This document shows positions 1 through 9,962 of a stretch of DNA of 64,000 nucleotides, piece by piece (position 1 is the first letter of the stretch; each line of letters starts with the position of its first letter). The stretch comes from Mesorhizobium sp. L-2-11. Lineage in GTDB: Bacteria > Pseudomonadota > Alphaproteobacteria > Rhizobiales > Rhizobiaceae. The DNA is taken from positions 6,216,001-6,280,000 of the forward strand of contig NZ_AP023257.1 in assembly GCF_016756595.1 (NCBI RefSeq), written 5' to 3'. A program made the translations under genes and the position numbers. Under the pieces are notes generated by a model. The model made no database searches. It was not told where the DNA came from and saw only the letters and a list, made by a program, of their open reading frames with translations.

Positions 1-187
1 ACCTCGATCTCATCCGGCGTCGCCGATGGGGACAAGGATCTCTCCGAGCCTGCACTGATAAGAGGCGGCATCGTAAGCGGCTTTGGGCGAAAGAGACCGA
101 TCAGCGCAAGGGCATTATTCGCATCATCACATAAACATCTCGTTATATGTATTGACAAGGAGCGAAGCTGCTGTGATTGTGCGCATG
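1..187. other. No supported gene; upstream edge
   Basis: No confident gene is visible between the window edge and the riboswitch. One plus-strand frame is open from base 3 to a TAA near base 134 and is arginine/lysine-rich; it could be the tail of an upstream gene, but I recognise no family. The metE promoter should lie in the last 100 bases or so. Confidence 0.3.
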
Positions 188-357
188 TCGTGGTTCTCCG
201 CGCGGCACTGCTGTAGCGGAGCTAAGAGGGAAGCCGGTGCGATGCCGGCGCTGCCCCCGCAACTGTTAGCGGCGAGCCAAGCCCATTGGTGTCACTGAGG
301 CGAACGGCCTCGGGAAGACGGGCAGAGGCTTTGACCCGCGAGCCAGGAGACCTGCCA
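188..357 (+). promoter_or_regulatory. Cobalamin (B12) riboswitch upstream of metE
   Basis: The conserved cobalamin-riboswitch blocks occur in the right order: GGGAAGCCGGTG at about 228-239, the B12-box core CCCCCGCAACTGT at 254-266, GGGAAGACGGGCAGAGG near 312-328, and GAGCCAGGAGACCTGCC at 340-356. About 110 bases of leader separate it from the metE start. Known role of the family: B12 binding shuts down expression of the B12-independent methionine synthase so that the B12-dependent enzyme is used instead. Confidence 0.93.
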
Positions 358-465
358 CGACGAACAACGTCCACGGGCGGGGTGTCTCGGTGGCCGCGGT
401 AGCCTGGCTTCGTGCCGCCTGCTCGCGCGTTCCTTGTCCCCACGCCCCAACCATCGGGGTATGGC

Positions 466-2820
466 ATGACTGTCTCTCAACAAATTCCAGTGGCAACGCT
501 CGGCGTGCCGCGTATCGGTCGACGGCGGGAACTCAAATTCGCGCTTGAAAGCTACTGGTCCGGAAAATCTCCCGCTGCCGACCTGCTCGCGACGGCGAAG
601 GCGCTACGCGCCGCCAGCTGGAGGGAGCAGCACGATCGCGGCGTGTCGAAAATCCCGTCCAACGATTTCTCGCTTTATGACCATGTGCTCGACACCGTCG
701 CCATGGTCGGCGCCGTGCCGGCACGATACACCTGGACTGACGGCGAGGTCCCACTCGATACCTATTTCGCCATGGCGCGCGGCAACCAAGATCAGGCCGC
801 TGATTGCGGACATGCCGGTGACGAGCATGCGGCCAACGGGCATGGCCTTGCCGCGATGGAAATGACCAAATGGTTCGACACCAACTATCACTACATTGTG
901 CCGGAACTTACCGACGATCAGAGCTTTGCCCTCTCGTCGGCGAAACCGGTCGATCATTTCCTCGAGGCCAAGGCGCTCGGCATCCACACGCGCCCGGTCC
1001 TGCTTGGACCGGTTACCTTTCTCAAGTTGGCGAAGTCACCTGAGGAAGGTTTCAACCCTATCGCGCTCCTGCCACGGCTGCTGCCCGTCTACGAGGAGCT
1101 CCTGCGGAGGCTGAAGCTCGCGGGAGCCGATTGGGTGCAGATCGATGAGCCGGCGCTCGTGGTCGATCTGGTTCCCAATGAACGGGATGCGCTCCAATTC
1201 GCCTACTGCCGGCTGTCAAAAGCAGCACCGGAGTTGAAGATCATGGTCGCTACCTATTTCGGATCGCTGGGAGACAATCTCGAGACCGCAACTTCTCTGC
1301 CCGTGGCGGGACTGCACGTCGATCTCGTGCGCGCTCCAGAGCAGTTGGAGACCGTCGGCCGGCTCGCGCAAAAGGAACTTGTCCTGTCGCTCGGACTGAT
1401 CGACGGCCGCAACGTCTGGCGCGCGAACCTGCCTGCCATACTTGACCGCATCAAGCCGATCGTCGCCGGCTGGCCGTTGGACCGCGTGGAGATCGCCCCG
1501 TCCTGCTCGATGCTGCATGTGCCGATCGACCTGGACATGGAGACGGCACTCGATGCGGACGTGAAATCGTGGCTCGCCTTCGCGGCGCAAAAAACCGACG
1601 AGCTGGTCGTGCTCGCCCGTGCCCTGGCTGAAGGCCGGGACGCGGTCGCCGCCGAACTAGAGGCGTCGGCTGAGGCTGCCGCCGTTCGCGCGACATCCGC
1701 TAAGGTGCATGATCCGCTCGTCGAAGGACGGGTCGCCAGCATCAAGGTCGGCATGACGCGCCGGAAGAGCGCATTCGACGTGCGCTCCAAGCTTCAGGGC
1801 GACACGTTTGGCTTGCCATCCTTCCCCACCACGACGATCGGCTCCTTCCCGCAAACAGCCGAGGTTCGCAAGGCGCGGGCAGCCCATGCCAAGGGCGAGC
1901 TGAGTTACGTCGACTATGAGGCCTTCCTGAAAAAAGAGATAGAAGCCGCCGTTCGCTGGCAAGAAGAGATCGGACTCGACGTGCTGGTCCACGGCGAATT
2001 CGAGCGCAACGATATGGTGCAGTATTTCGCCGAGCAGCTCCGCGGCTTTGCCTTCACGCAGCATGGGTGGGTGCAGAGCTATGGCTCGCGCTTTGTGCGA
2101 CCCCCGATCATCATTGGCGATGTGTCGCGACAAAATCCGATGACACTACACTGGTGGCGATACGCCCAGTCGCTGACGCCAAAGCCGGTGAAGGGCATGC
2201 TTACCGGCCCGGTGACGATCCTCAACTGGTCCTTCGTCCGAGACGACCTTCCGCGCTCAGCCGTCTGCCGCCAAGTCGCGCTCGCCATTCGCGATGAAGT
2301 GAGCGACCTCGAAAAGGCCGGCGCCAAGATGATCCAGATCGACGAAGCCGCACTGCGCGAGGGCTTGCCGCTTCGTGAGGCCGACTGGGAAACCTATCTC
2401 GACTGGGCCGTCGAATGCTTCCGGCTGGCTTCAACGGCGGTTGGCGATGCGACCCAGATTCACACCCATATGTGCTACTCCGAGTTCGGCGACATCGTGG
2501 ACGCGATTGCTGCAATGGATGCCGATGTGATCTCCATTGAAACCTCGCGCTCGCAGATGGAACTGCTCGATACGCTGCGAACCTTCAAGTATCCGAACGA
2601 GATCGGTCCCGGCGTCTATGACATTCACTCGCCGCGGGTCCCGGAAGTGGGCGAGATTTCCAACCTCATCATGCTTGCTCGCGATCGATTGCTGGATGGC
2701 CAATTGTGGGTGAATCCCGACTGCGGTCTCAAAACACGCAGATGGGAGGAGGTCCGCCCTGCCCTGATGAACATGGTGGCTGCGGCACGCGCAATTCGGG
2801 AAAAAGCGCAGACGGCGTAG
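466..2820 (+). CDS. metE: Cobalamin-independent methionine synthase MetE
   Basis: Transfers the methyl group of 5-methyltetrahydropteroyl-triglutamate to homocysteine, the last step of methionine synthesis, in the cytosol. The 784-residue product has the two homologous barrels of MetE. The C-terminal zinc and homocysteine ligands are visible: HTHMC (His668, Cys670), Glu692 in ISIETSRS and Cys753 in NPDCGL. The frame is open back to 412, but the ATG at 466 (protein start MTVSQQIPV) follows a G-rich patch and gives the normal family length. The cobalamin riboswitch just upstream is the expected regulator. Confidence 0.96.
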   Translation: MTVSQQIPVATLGVPRIGRRRELKFALESYWSGKSPAADLLATAKALRAASWREQHDRGVSKIPSNDFSLYDHVLDTVAMVGAVPARYTWTDGEVPLDTYFAMARGNQDQAADCGHAGDEHAANGHGLAAMEMTKWFDTNYHYIVPELTDDQSFALSSAKPVDHFLEAKALGIHTRPVLLGPVTFLKLAKSPEEGFNPIALLPRLLPVYEELLRRLKLAGADWVQIDEPALVVDLVPNERDALQFAYCRLSKAAPELKIMVATYFGSLGDNLETATSLPVAGLHVDLVRAPEQLETVGRLAQKELVLSLGLIDGRNVWRANLPAILDRIKPIVAGWPLDRVEIAPSCSMLHVPIDLDMETALDADVKSWLAFAAQKTDELVVLARALAEGRDAVAAELEASAEAAAVRATSAKVHDPLVEGRVASIKVGMTRRKSAFDVRSKLQGDTFGLPSFPTTTIGSFPQTAEVRKARAAHAKGELSYVDYEAFLKKEIEAAVRWQEEIGLDVLVHGEFERNDMVQYFAEQLRGFAFTQHGWVQSYGSRFVRPPIIIGDVSRQNPMTLHWWRYAQSLTPKPVKGMLTGPVTILNWSFVRDDLPRSAVCRQVALAIRDEVSDLEKAGAKMIQIDEAALREGLPLREADWETYLDWAVECFRLASTAVGDATQIHTHMCYSEFGDIVDAIAAMDADVISIETSRSQMELLDTLRTFKYPNEIGPGVYDIHSPRVPEVGEISNLIMLARDRLLDGQLWVNPDCGLKTRRWEEVRPALMNMVAAARAIREKAQTA

Positions 2821-3539
2821 GGCTCGGTGACACTCGCCGGCGGTGAGCGGCAACGCCACACACCGGGCATCCTTGGGGGAGTCTATCCGGCGCGCCCAAG
2901 GCAATCGCGCTGCCGGTGACGAAGCGCCTCGGCAAGCTTGGCCTGGCCGCGGCCCTTGTTACGGCGCGTCGAAGTCAGCTTTCCAGACGCCGCCGTTGGC
3001 TGGCGATCGAAGGAGGCTTGGCCTCAAATGAGCCGGCCAGAAACGAGACGGCTCACCGCCAGCCAGTTTCGGATTATTCCGTATTGGGATCATCCAGTGT
3101 CACTATCGTCTCCCCGACCTTGGTCGCCGAACCCCCCGGTCCCGACCATCGGGAGAAGCATCAGCGATCACGCGGCGCCGGTCCGCGGAGCGTGTTGCGG
3201 GAGATCGGATGCAGGGCCAAGCTGGGGCAAGGTTCATACGGTACTTCCGGAGACTTTTGAGGCGGCATCGACGCTCCACCATCTGCAGCGGGCCAATTCC
3301 CGCTCGATGGCTCCGTCTGCCTCTGGCTGCAATCACCATCACCGCGACGGCGAAGCCGAGCGGCCGCAGCTGGCTGGCGGACCCTTGTGCTTCGATGGTG
3401 GAAGATCAGGCGCCGGACCAGGAAAGCCGCCGCGGAAAGTGCGGTGTTGGCTTGCTCCTGGCGGAGCCGGCAGGGGTGTTCGGACCGCGCCCAATAGCGA
3501 TGTGCAGATGGCCGAAATTCACGAGCGGCGTCCCAGATC
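2821..3539. other. Gene-poor stretch after metE
   Basis: Several long open frames overlap on both strands here, but none has a recognisable family, a good ribosome-binding site or a clear codon-position pattern. They are probably by-products of high GC content. I see no tRNA, IS end or strong terminator. Confidence 0.35.
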
Positions 3540-3788
3540 TCAATCACTGCGCAGAATGCGTGCTTCGAGCGCGGCTGCGACAAAAGCTCGTCGAGCAGCT
3601 GGTGGATGGGTCTTACCGCGTAACACCTGCAGACAGGTGTCCATCGCTATCCTGCGTTTATCGGTCTCATGATGCAGATCCCGGAGCAAGATAGCGGCCG
3701 CGTCGTTGACGTCGAACACGACACGCTCCGAGCCGCGGCGGCTAAGCTGAACTACGACTGGCCTCTCAAATCTGATCAACCCGGTCAT
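3540..3788 (-). CDS. DUF982 family protein
   Basis: A protein of about 82 residues with the DUF982 pattern: an N-terminal strand (RFERPVVVQ), a central ALxxLxxxW-like segment in which the Trp is missing (AAAILLRDLHHE) and a C-terminal helix ending ARRAFVAAALEARI. DUF982 proteins are small, mostly rhizobial and of unknown function. The open frame begins with a GTG at 3806, but a GGAGGAGGGG stretch lies directly in front of the ATG at 3788, which I prefer despite the tight spacing. A second DUF982 gene lies 270 bases away in the same orientation. Confidence 0.6.
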   Translation of the reverse strand: MTGLIRFERPVVVQLSRRGSERVVFDVNDAAAILLRDLHHETDKRRIAMDTCLQVLRGKTHPPAARRAFVAAALEARILRSD

Positions 3789-4058
3789 CCCCTCCTCCAC
3801 AGCCACTACTCGGCAAACAGCGCGGGCCGCATTTCTTTACTCAGCCGAACGCGACCGCTGCATCGCGCCAATGAGCCTGGCCATTGGCGGGCAAGCGATC
3901 GCCATGAGCTGCGTCTGGCATGGTCAGCTTGCGTGCGATCTGCGGTTTTGCAGTTGGTGGTGAGGAACTGCTTCTCATTCGCGTGGTCTAACCGTGAAAC
4001 CTGTGCATACTGCACTATTCGACGCGGCTCGCGCCAGTCTCAAACATGTCGTCGAAAT

Positions 4059-4361
4059 CTACACCTGCACTTTTCCACTGCCCGATCTGCAGGCGGCGAT
4101 CCACTGCATCGCGGAGGTTGAATCTTCCAAGATGGCGACCCGCTTCGCAAAGCCGAAAAAGGCATTGCGCGCCGTGCTTACCGGCTTGCGCCCATCGTAT
4201 GCATCGTAGCATGCCCTCAGGGCGGCTTCGTGGATCAGGTCTCTGCGGTCTTCCGGCCATTCGTTGAGAAAATCGATTGCATCCGCAAGGCCAGCAATCT
4301 CTTGGATGATGTGCGTTGCGCGCTTCACAAAAAGGGGGCTGCTGAAAGCCTTAGCGTTCAT
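4059..4361 (-). CDS. DUF982 family protein
   Basis: A 100-residue protein that starts MNAKAFSSPLFV and carries the DUF982 core: AIDFLNEWPEDRRDLIHEAALRA in two overlapping halves, followed by ARNAFFGFAKRVAIL. The ATG at 4361 is preceded by GGGAGAAACC, so the upstream part of the open frame is not used. Function is unknown. It reads away from the MucR-like gene at 4606 and the roughly 240 bases between them may hold both promoters. Confidence 0.72.
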   Translation of the reverse strand: MNAKAFSSPLFVKRATHIIQEIAGLADAIDFLNEWPEDRRDLIHEAALRACYDAYDGRKPVSTARNAFFGFAKRVAILEDSTSAMQWIAACRSGSGKVQV

Positions 4362-4605
4362 TGGTTTCTCCCAACTTTCTAAATAGCCAATTTGCGGTGA
4401 AGAGGCGCCGCATCGACACGGCGACCCTGGCACAATGTGTTGTCAGGGCGATGACGGTTCAAGAGGAAGATCCGTGACGGCGACCGGGCGTGCAGCGATC
4501 CGCCAACACATCATGCAATGGCGTGGTTGCCATCAAAGGCGGTCGTCACTATTAAGCTATGAAGTGATTCATAACCGGCTAGTCTAATTCCGCAGGAGCG
4601 TTTTC

Positions 4606-5070
4606 ATGACCGACGAAACCGAGAGCAAAGCCGACAACCTCATCGAACTCACCGCCCATGTCGTCTCAGCCTATGTTTCGAACAATCCGGTTCCCGTCGG
4701 TGAACTGCCTGGGCTTATCGGCCAGATACACATCGCATTGAAAGGCACTGCTGGTGGTGCCGCACCAGAAAAGTCAGAAGCTCTCAAGCCTGCCGTACCG
4801 ATCAGAAAATCGGTTACACCCGATTACATTTTCAGCCTTGAGGACGGTAAGAAGTTCAAGTCGCTCAAGCGTCACCTGGCTACCCACTATGGCCTTACGC
4901 CCGACGAATATCGCGCGAAATGGGAGCTGCCGGCGGACTATCCCATGGTGGCGCCGAATTACGCTGCGGCGCGCTCGGCATTGGCCAAGACGATGGGTCT
5001 GGGCCGCAAGCCGAAGGAACCGGGAACGCCGGCACCTGCCAAGCGTCCCCGCAAGAAAGCCGCAGCCTGA
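4606..5070 (+). CDS. Ros/MucR-family regulator lacking the zinc ligands
   Basis: A 154-residue DNA-binding regulator. The N-terminal half (about 1-60) matches the MucR oligomerisation region (LIELTAHVVSAYVSNN, LPGLI) and the C-terminal half the Ros/MucR DNA-binding domain (LEDGKKFKSLKRHLATHYG, LTPDEYRAKW). In Ros the zinc is held by two Cys and two His; here the Cys positions are Ser77 and Asp80, and the last His position is Tyr95, so no classical zinc site exists. Zinc-free homologues that still fold and bind DNA are known from Mesorhizobium loti. The tail is Lys/Pro/Ala-rich. It may be a nucleoid-like global repressor of accessory genes; its targets cannot be told from sequence. Confidence 0.88.
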   Translation: MTDETESKADNLIELTAHVVSAYVSNNPVPVGELPGLIGQIHIALKGTAGGAAPEKSEALKPAVPIRKSVTPDYIFSLEDGKKFKSLKRHLATHYGLTPDEYRAKWELPADYPMVAPNYAAARSALAKTMGLGRKPKEPGTPAPAKRPRKKAAA

Positions 5071-5249
5071 CCGCACTTTTTCAGGCCCGACGAAGCGGGC
5101 CCGGCATGATTTCGCACTCGCGAGATAACATTTGTGCATTGCAATATCCGGGGCTATCGGTATGATCATGGTGTCGGCCATCTACTCCTCCCAGATGTGG
5201 TGCCGACCCTGAATGGGGCGCACCTCCTCCCGTGCCTCATTCTAAATCG

Positions 5250-5287
5250 AGCCCGCTGCCACCTCCTCCCGGTAGCGGGCTTTTTCT
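5250..5287 (+). terminator. Rho-independent terminator
   Basis: The stem AGCCCGCTGCC pairs with GGTAGCGGGCT with one mismatch around an 11-base loop and is followed by TTTTTCTTT. It lies between the convergent mucR-like gene and cold-shock gene and is oriented to end the mucR-like transcript. The T-rich tail makes it weaker for the opposite strand. Confidence 0.8.
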
Positions 5288-5327
5288 TTGTCTGAGGGAC
5301 GATTTCGGTAGGCCAACGCATTTGGCT

Positions 5328-5927
5328 CTAAGCGAGGCGAATGCTCCGAACTTCCGGGCCTTTCTTGCCCTGCCCGCATTGGACAAAAACCTTCTGACCC
5401 TCCATCAGCATGCTCAGTCCTGAGCGGGTCAGCGCGGTGGCATGAACGAAGATGTCCTTCTCACCGTTTTCAGGAGCAATGAAGCCGAAGCCCTTTTGGG
5501 GATTGTACCACTTGACCGTGCCCTCGCTCTCCACCTGGGCACTCGTCCCGGCGGTGGACTCTCCAGTGCGACGCGTATGTAGCTGAGGTTTTGCGGTCTG
5601 ACCGCCTATCTCCAGCACTTGCGCGACCTGATGACCTCTTGGACTTTCTTCCGTTGTGACCTTGAGACGCGTTCCCTCGGAAACACCGCGGCTCCCGGCC
5701 GCCTCCAGCACTCGGATGTGCAGATAGGCCTCGATGCCCTCTGGCAGTTTGACAAAGCCAAAACCCTTGCTGGTGTTGAACCAGATCACTTCGGCGTCGA
5801 CAGCGGATGCGGCTAGGGTCGACGAACGCTGAAAGTAGCTTGGCTCGGAAGGCCGTTCCGCAAAAGAAACCGGGTCATCGTCATGACGATGCCGGCGTGG
5901 CTCACGATGATCTTTATATTTGCTCAT
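5328..5927 (-). CDS. Protein with two cold-shock domains
   Basis: A 199-residue protein. After a charged, Arg/His-rich N-terminus (about 1-40) come two cold-shock domains. The first (about 45-105) keeps KGFGFV, but its RNP2 is AYLHIRVL and so is partly degenerate. The second (about 130-199) has the full EGTVKWYNPQKGFGFI plus DIFVHATAL. Such double-CSD proteins are typical of rhizobia and bind single-stranded nucleic acid. I chose the ATG at 5927 (MSKYKDHREP) because the 18 codons upstream do not resemble the family. Confidence 0.88.
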   Translation of the reverse strand: MSKYKDHREPRRHRHDDDPVSFAERPSEPSYFQRSSTLAASAVDAEVIWFNTSKGFGFVKLPEGIEAYLHIRVLEAAGSRGVSEGTRLKVTTEESPRGHQVAQVLEIGGQTAKPQLHTRRTGESTAGTSAQVESEGTVKWYNPQKGFGFIAPENGEKDIFVHATALTRSGLSMLMEGQKVFVQCGQGKKGPEVRSIRLA

Positions 5928-6300
5928 GATCGTCTCGACTCGGCTGAACAACGCACTGCGCTCCCGGCAGGATAATCTCAATCGGGCGATGCATTCATGT
6001 CAATTCACCAGTTGGCCGCTTACCCGCTCGATCGCATCACGATCCCGACCTGTTGCCACACGCGCGATGATGGCGGGTGAGCAATATATGCCACAGCTCG
6101 AGGCAGCTGATCCGAACGGGATCCCTATATCGCACGGCAAAAGGGTCGCGCTGTAGGGCGGCACCCGCGATCAACCGTTTCGATCGTGACATGCTCCGGG
6201 CTGCCGCCTCACGCGGATGCGCATCCGATGTTTCGATTTACGCGCACTTTTCCGCACAGCCCCCAGGAGGGCAGACGGGCAGCTCGTCATTAACGCCCCC
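5928..6300. other. Intergenic region, no gene seen
   Basis: No reading frame in this stretch has family features. It should contain the promoter of the double cold-shock gene (leftward) and the end of the adenosine-kinase transcript. I could not identify a convincing terminator. Confidence 0.3.
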
Positions 6301-7308
6301 CTACAACAACCCAGCCTGCTCGGCCTCGCGGCGCAGGTTCTGCCGAGGCCTCGGGCCGATCTGCTGGATAACCAGGCCGGCGGCCAGTGAGCCAAGGTCG
6401 CCGCAGGTCTTGAGGTCGCGGCCCTGCGTGTAGCCATGCAGGAAGCCGGCGGCATAGAGGTCGCCGGCGCCGGTGGTATCGACCAGTTCGCGGATCGTCA
6501 TCGCCTTGATGGTGACGGTTTCGTCGCCACGCACGATCACCGAGCCCTTTTCCGAGCGGGTCACGGCGGCTATTCTGCAGTCCTTGCGGATCCGCGCCAG
6601 CGCATCATCGAAGGACGACGTCTGGTAGAGCGATTTGATCTCATGGCTGTTGGCAAAGACGATGTCGACCGTGCCCGATCGCATCAGCTCGAGAAATTCG
6701 TCGCGGTAGCGGTCAACGCAGAACGAATCCGAGAGTGTCATCGAGACCTCGCGGCCGGCTGCGTGCGCGAGCTTCGCCGTCCGCCGGATCGCCTCCTTGG
6801 CGCGCGGCGGGTCCCACAGATAGCCCTCGAAATAAGTAACCTTGGCGCCCGACGCCTTCTCGGCCTCGACGTCCTCCGGCCCGAGTTCGATGCAGGCGCC
6901 GAGATAGGTGTTCATTGAGCGCTCGCCGTCCGGCGTGATGAAGATCATCGACCGCGCCGTCGGCGGCTGGCCTTGGAGCGGCTCGGTGTCGAACGCGACG
7001 CCCTGGGCCTGGATGTCGTGGGTGTAGATTTCGCCGAGCGCATCGTTCGAAACCTTACCGAAGAAGGCGGCACGTCCACCGAAGCTGGCAACGCCGGCCG
7101 CCGTGTTGCCGGCGCTGCCGCCGGAGGCCTCGATCGCCGGGCCCATACGGCTGTAGAGTAGTTCGGCGCGATGGGTGTCGATGAGGTTCATCGCGCCCTT
7201 GATGATGCCGTTGGTCTCGAGGAATTCCTCGTCGCATTGGGCGATGATGTCGACAATGGCATTGCCGATGCAAAGCACGTCATAATCCGGCATCAATGTC
7301 TCCGCCAA
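6301..7308 (-). CDS. PfkB-family adenosine kinase
   Basis: Predicted to phosphorylate adenosine to AMP. The 335-residue protein has the ribokinase/PfkB fold: an N-terminal DVLCIGNAIVDII, the substrate-binding GGSAGNTAAG near residue 63, and the C-terminal signature DTTGAGDLYAAGF with the catalytic Asp of GAGD near residue 285. It is the last gene of the minus-strand glyA-metK group. In this context it would remove adenosine released from S-adenosylhomocysteine, although no ahcY is in the window. The start may instead be the internal Met at 7293. Confidence 0.85.
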   Translation of the reverse strand: MAETLMPDYDVLCIGNAIVDIIAQCDEEFLETNGIIKGAMNLIDTHRAELLYSRMGPAIEASGGSAGNTAAGVASFGGRAAFFGKVSNDALGEIYTHDIQAQGVAFDTEPLQGQPPTARSMIFITPDGERSMNTYLGACIELGPEDVEAEKASGAKVTYFEGYLWDPPRAKEAIRRTAKLAHAAGREVSMTLSDSFCVDRYRDEFLELMRSGTVDIVFANSHEIKSLYQTSSFDDALARIRKDCRIAAVTRSEKGSVIVRGDETVTIKAMTIRELVDTTGAGDLYAAGFLHGYTQGRDLKTCGDLGSLAAGLVIQQIGPRPRQNLRREAEQAGLL

Positions 7309-7393
7309 CTACCCACCGGCTTTCTGCTATGCCGGCCAGGCGCGCGTCTAGCGAGTTGAAAAGGATTGCCGCATGCGCTTGATCCAGCGGCCC

Positions 7394-8569
7394 TCACGCA
7401 GCTGCCGGTCCTGCTTCACGCAGCAAGTCGTCGGCTCTGTCCGTCTTCTCCCAGGTGAACTCAGGCTCTTCACGGCCGAAGTGTCCGTATGTCGCGGTCT
7501 TGCGGTATATCGGGCGCAAGAGATCAAGCATCTTGATGATGCCTTTCGGTCGGAGATCGAAAAGCTCAAGAACAAGGCTCTCGATCCTTTTTTCCTCAAT
7601 CCTTGCGGTTCCGAATGTGTTGACCATGACAGAAACCGGACTGGCCACGCCGATCGCGTAGGCAAGCTGAACCTCGCAGACCTCCGCAAGTCCGCTGGCA
7701 ACGATATTCTTCGCGACGTACCGGGCGGCATAGGCGGCCGAGCGGTCAACCTTGGATGGGTCCTTGCCCGAGAAGGCGCCGCCGCCATGACGCCCCGTTC
7801 CGCCGTAGGAATCGACGATGATCTTGCGTCCGGTGAGGCCGCAGTCGCCGGCAGGCCCGCCGACCACGAACCGCCCTGTTGGGTTGACCAGAAATCTGAT
7901 CCCTGACGTATCCAAGTGGGTCGGCAGGACCGGTTTTATGATCTCCTCAATGACACCTTCGCGGACTGTATCTTGGGAGACCGCCTCGTCATGCTGAGTT
8001 GACAGCACTATAGTGTCCAGCGCCACTGGGCGGAGACCCTCGTAGCGTACGGAGACTTGAGATTTTACGTCAGGACGCAACCAGCCAAGCTGTCCCGTCT
8101 TCCGGATCTCTGCCTGTCTTTTCGTCAAATGGTGAGCGAGTTGGATCGGCAAGGGCATCAAAGTATCCGTCTCGTTGCATGCGAATCCAAACATGAGGCC
8201 CTGATCCCCCGCCCCCTGCTCGAGATCCTGCCCTCGTCCCTCATCAACGCCCTGGCTTATGTCGGGCGACTGCTCGGTGAGAGCCAGAACGACGGCGCAA
8301 CGTCGACCATCAAAGCCGATGCCATCGTCGTCGTAGCCAATATCGAGGATCGTATCGCGGGCAACTTGAGTATAATCGATCACCGCGTGGCTGGTGATCT
8401 CTCCAGCCAGAACGACCATCCCTGTCTTCACCAACGTTTCACAGGCGACGCGCGCCTTCGGGTCGGTGCGGAGGATGGCATCGAGGATGGCATCGGAGAT
8501 GTTGTCTGCCATCTTATCGGGGTGTCCCGCGCCGACGGATTCGGAAGAGAATACGAACTGCCTGGTCAT
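7394..8569 (-). CDS. metK: S-adenosylmethionine synthetase MetK
   Basis: Makes SAM from methionine and ATP. The 391-residue sequence carries the family hallmarks: [10 protein letters not shown] near residue 10, the [10 protein letters not shown] signature near residue 119, and the glycine-rich [16 protein letters not shown] near residue 261. Its start is 55 bases after the glyA stop, and the adenosine kinase starts 85 bases downstream, so co-transcription is likely. I looked for an SAM riboswitch in the glyA-metK gap and saw none. Confidence 0.96.
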   Translation of the reverse strand: MTRQFVFSSESVGAGHPDKMADNISDAILDAILRTDPKARVACETLVKTGMVVLAGEITSHAVIDYTQVARDTILDIGYDDDGIGFDGRRCAVVLALTEQSPDISQGVDEGRGQDLEQGAGDQGLMFGFACNETDTLMPLPIQLAHHLTKRQAEIRKTGQLGWLRPDVKSQVSVRYEGLRPVALDTIVLSTQHDEAVSQDTVREGVIEEIIKPVLPTHLDTSGIRFLVNPTGRFVVGGPAGDCGLTGRKIIVDSYGGTGRHGGGAFSGKDPSKVDRSAAYAARYVAKNIVASGLAEVCEVQLAYAIGVASPVSVMVNTFGTARIEEKRIESLVLELFDLRPKGIIKMLDLLRPIYRKTATYGHFGREEPEFTWEKTDRADDLLREAGPAAA

Positions 8570-8624
8570 GGATGCCCTCGCTTCAAGTGTTGGAGTTAGA
8601 TGGGAGTTTCTGGATTAGGGCGGC

Positions 8625-9962
8625 TTATCGGTCGGTGATGCCGGGGACGTCGAACGCAGTGCAAAAATCGGCAACCTCTCTTCGTACGCTCGCATGAACT
8701 TCCTGGTCATCGGGCTGGCGGCAGACCGAGTCGATGAAAGCGGCGATCTGCACCATCTCCGTCTCGCGCATGCCCATGGACGTCACCGCTGGTGTCCCTA
8801 AGCGGATGCCGCTTGTGAGCGCCGGATGCCGCCGGTCACCCGGCACCATATTGAAATTCGCAATGATACCAGCACGCGATAAGCGCTCGGCATAGGCTTT
8901 GCCCGACAGCGGCCGGTTTCGAAGATCAAGGATCAGCATGTGATTGTCAGTGCCGCCAGTGACAAGTTTATAACCTCGCTCCAGAAGCGCCCCGGCCAGA
9001 GCCTTGGCGTTGTTGACGATCTGCTGACCGTAGACACGAAAGGACGGGTTCGCTGCCTCCTGCAAGGCGACGGCAAGCGCGGCGATAGTATTCATATGCG
9101 GTCCGCCTTGCAGGAGAGGGAACACGGCGCGGTCTATACGTTTGGCCAGATTGTGTTTGCTTTTCGGATGATAGAGCGGCTGATAGCGATCTTCATTCCT
9201 TGACAAAATAAAGCCACCGCGGGGGCCGCGGATCGACTTGTGAGATGTGCTGGTGACGACGTCGCAATGAGCCACGGGATTCGGATGCGCTCCAGCGACA
9301 ATCAGGCCGCTGATGTGCGCAATGTCGGCCACGAGATAGGAGTTGGCCTCCAGAGCGATTTCTGCCATTGCCGCGTAGTCAAAGACACGCGGGTAGGAAG
9401 TTCCGCCGACCCAAATGAGTTTCGGCCGTTCCCGCCTGGCGGTCTCGCGCAAGCGGTCATAGTCAATTTGCTGCGTCTTATCGTGCAGCCCATAGGGGAC
9501 GCGTTGATAATCAGTGCCGGAAAAGTTGACGGACCACCCATGAGTCAGATGGCCCCCTTCGGGCAACGGCAGCCCCATGACTTTGTCACGGGGGCTCAAA
9601 AGCGCGCGATAGACAGCCTGGTTGGCTGGTGAGCCCGAATAAGGCTGGACGTTGGCGTGCTCACTGCCAAATAGCGCTTTCAGGCGCTCGATCGCGAGGG
9701 TCTCAAGCTCATCGACGATCTCATTTCCCGCGTAGTAGCGCGCACCCGGGTAGCCCTCGGCATACTTGTTCGCGAAGATAGAGCCGGTCGCTTCCAGTAC
9801 GGCTGAGGAGGCAAAGTTCTCAGATGCGATAAGTTTGAGCATCGTCCGCTCTTGCCGCCTCTGTCGTAGAAGCAGTTCATGAACGCGGCAATCGACGTGG
9901 ACCAAGGAAGACCGTCCGTATGTGCCGGGCTCTGCCATGGCTACGTCAGCGGAGTTCTTCAT
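8625..9962 (-). CDS. glyA: Serine hydroxymethyltransferase GlyA
   Basis: PLP enzyme that interconverts serine and glycine and supplies 5,10-methylenetetrahydrofolate. The 445-residue product has the SHMT landmarks: LIASENFASSAVLEA, YAEGYPGARYYAGNE, VQPYSGSPANQAV and the PLP-lysine motif SHKSIRGPRGG (usual form THKTLRGPRGG). The start overlaps the stop of the ArsR-type gene by four bases (ATGA), so the two are translationally coupled. It is probably an accessory copy dedicated to the methionine/SAM cycle. Confidence 0.95.
   Translation of the reverse strand: MKNSADVAMAEPGTYGRSSLVHVDCRVHELLLRQRRQERTMLKLIASENFASSAVLEATGSIFANKYAEGYPGARYYAGNEIVDELETLAIERLKALFGSEHANVQPYSGSPANQAVYRALLSPRDKVMGLPLPEGGHLTHGWSVNFSGTDYQRVPYGLHDKTQQIDYDRLRETARRERPKLIWVGGTSYPRVFDYAAMAEIALEANSYLVADIAHISGLIVAGAHPNPVAHCDVVTSTSHKSIRGPRGGFILSRNEDRYQPLYHPKSKHNLAKRIDRAVFPLLQGGPHMNTIAALAVALQEAANPSFRVYGQQIVNNAKALAGALLERGYKLVTGGTDNHMLILDLRNRPLSGKAYAERLSRAGIIANFNMVPGDRRHPALTSGIRLGTPAVTSMGMRETEMVQIAAFIDSVCRQPDDQEVHASVRREVADFCTAFDVPGITDR

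Noticed and set aside
2938..3672. 244-residue open frame after metE (plus strand), and overlapping frames
   Set aside because: Several equally long frames overlap on both strands; no family features, no ribosome-binding site, biased composition. Typical GC-rich chance frames.
8570..8624. SAM or SAM/SAH riboswitch between glyA and metK
   Set aside because: The gap is only 55 bases and lacks the conserved motifs I know for SAM-II or SAM/SAH classes.
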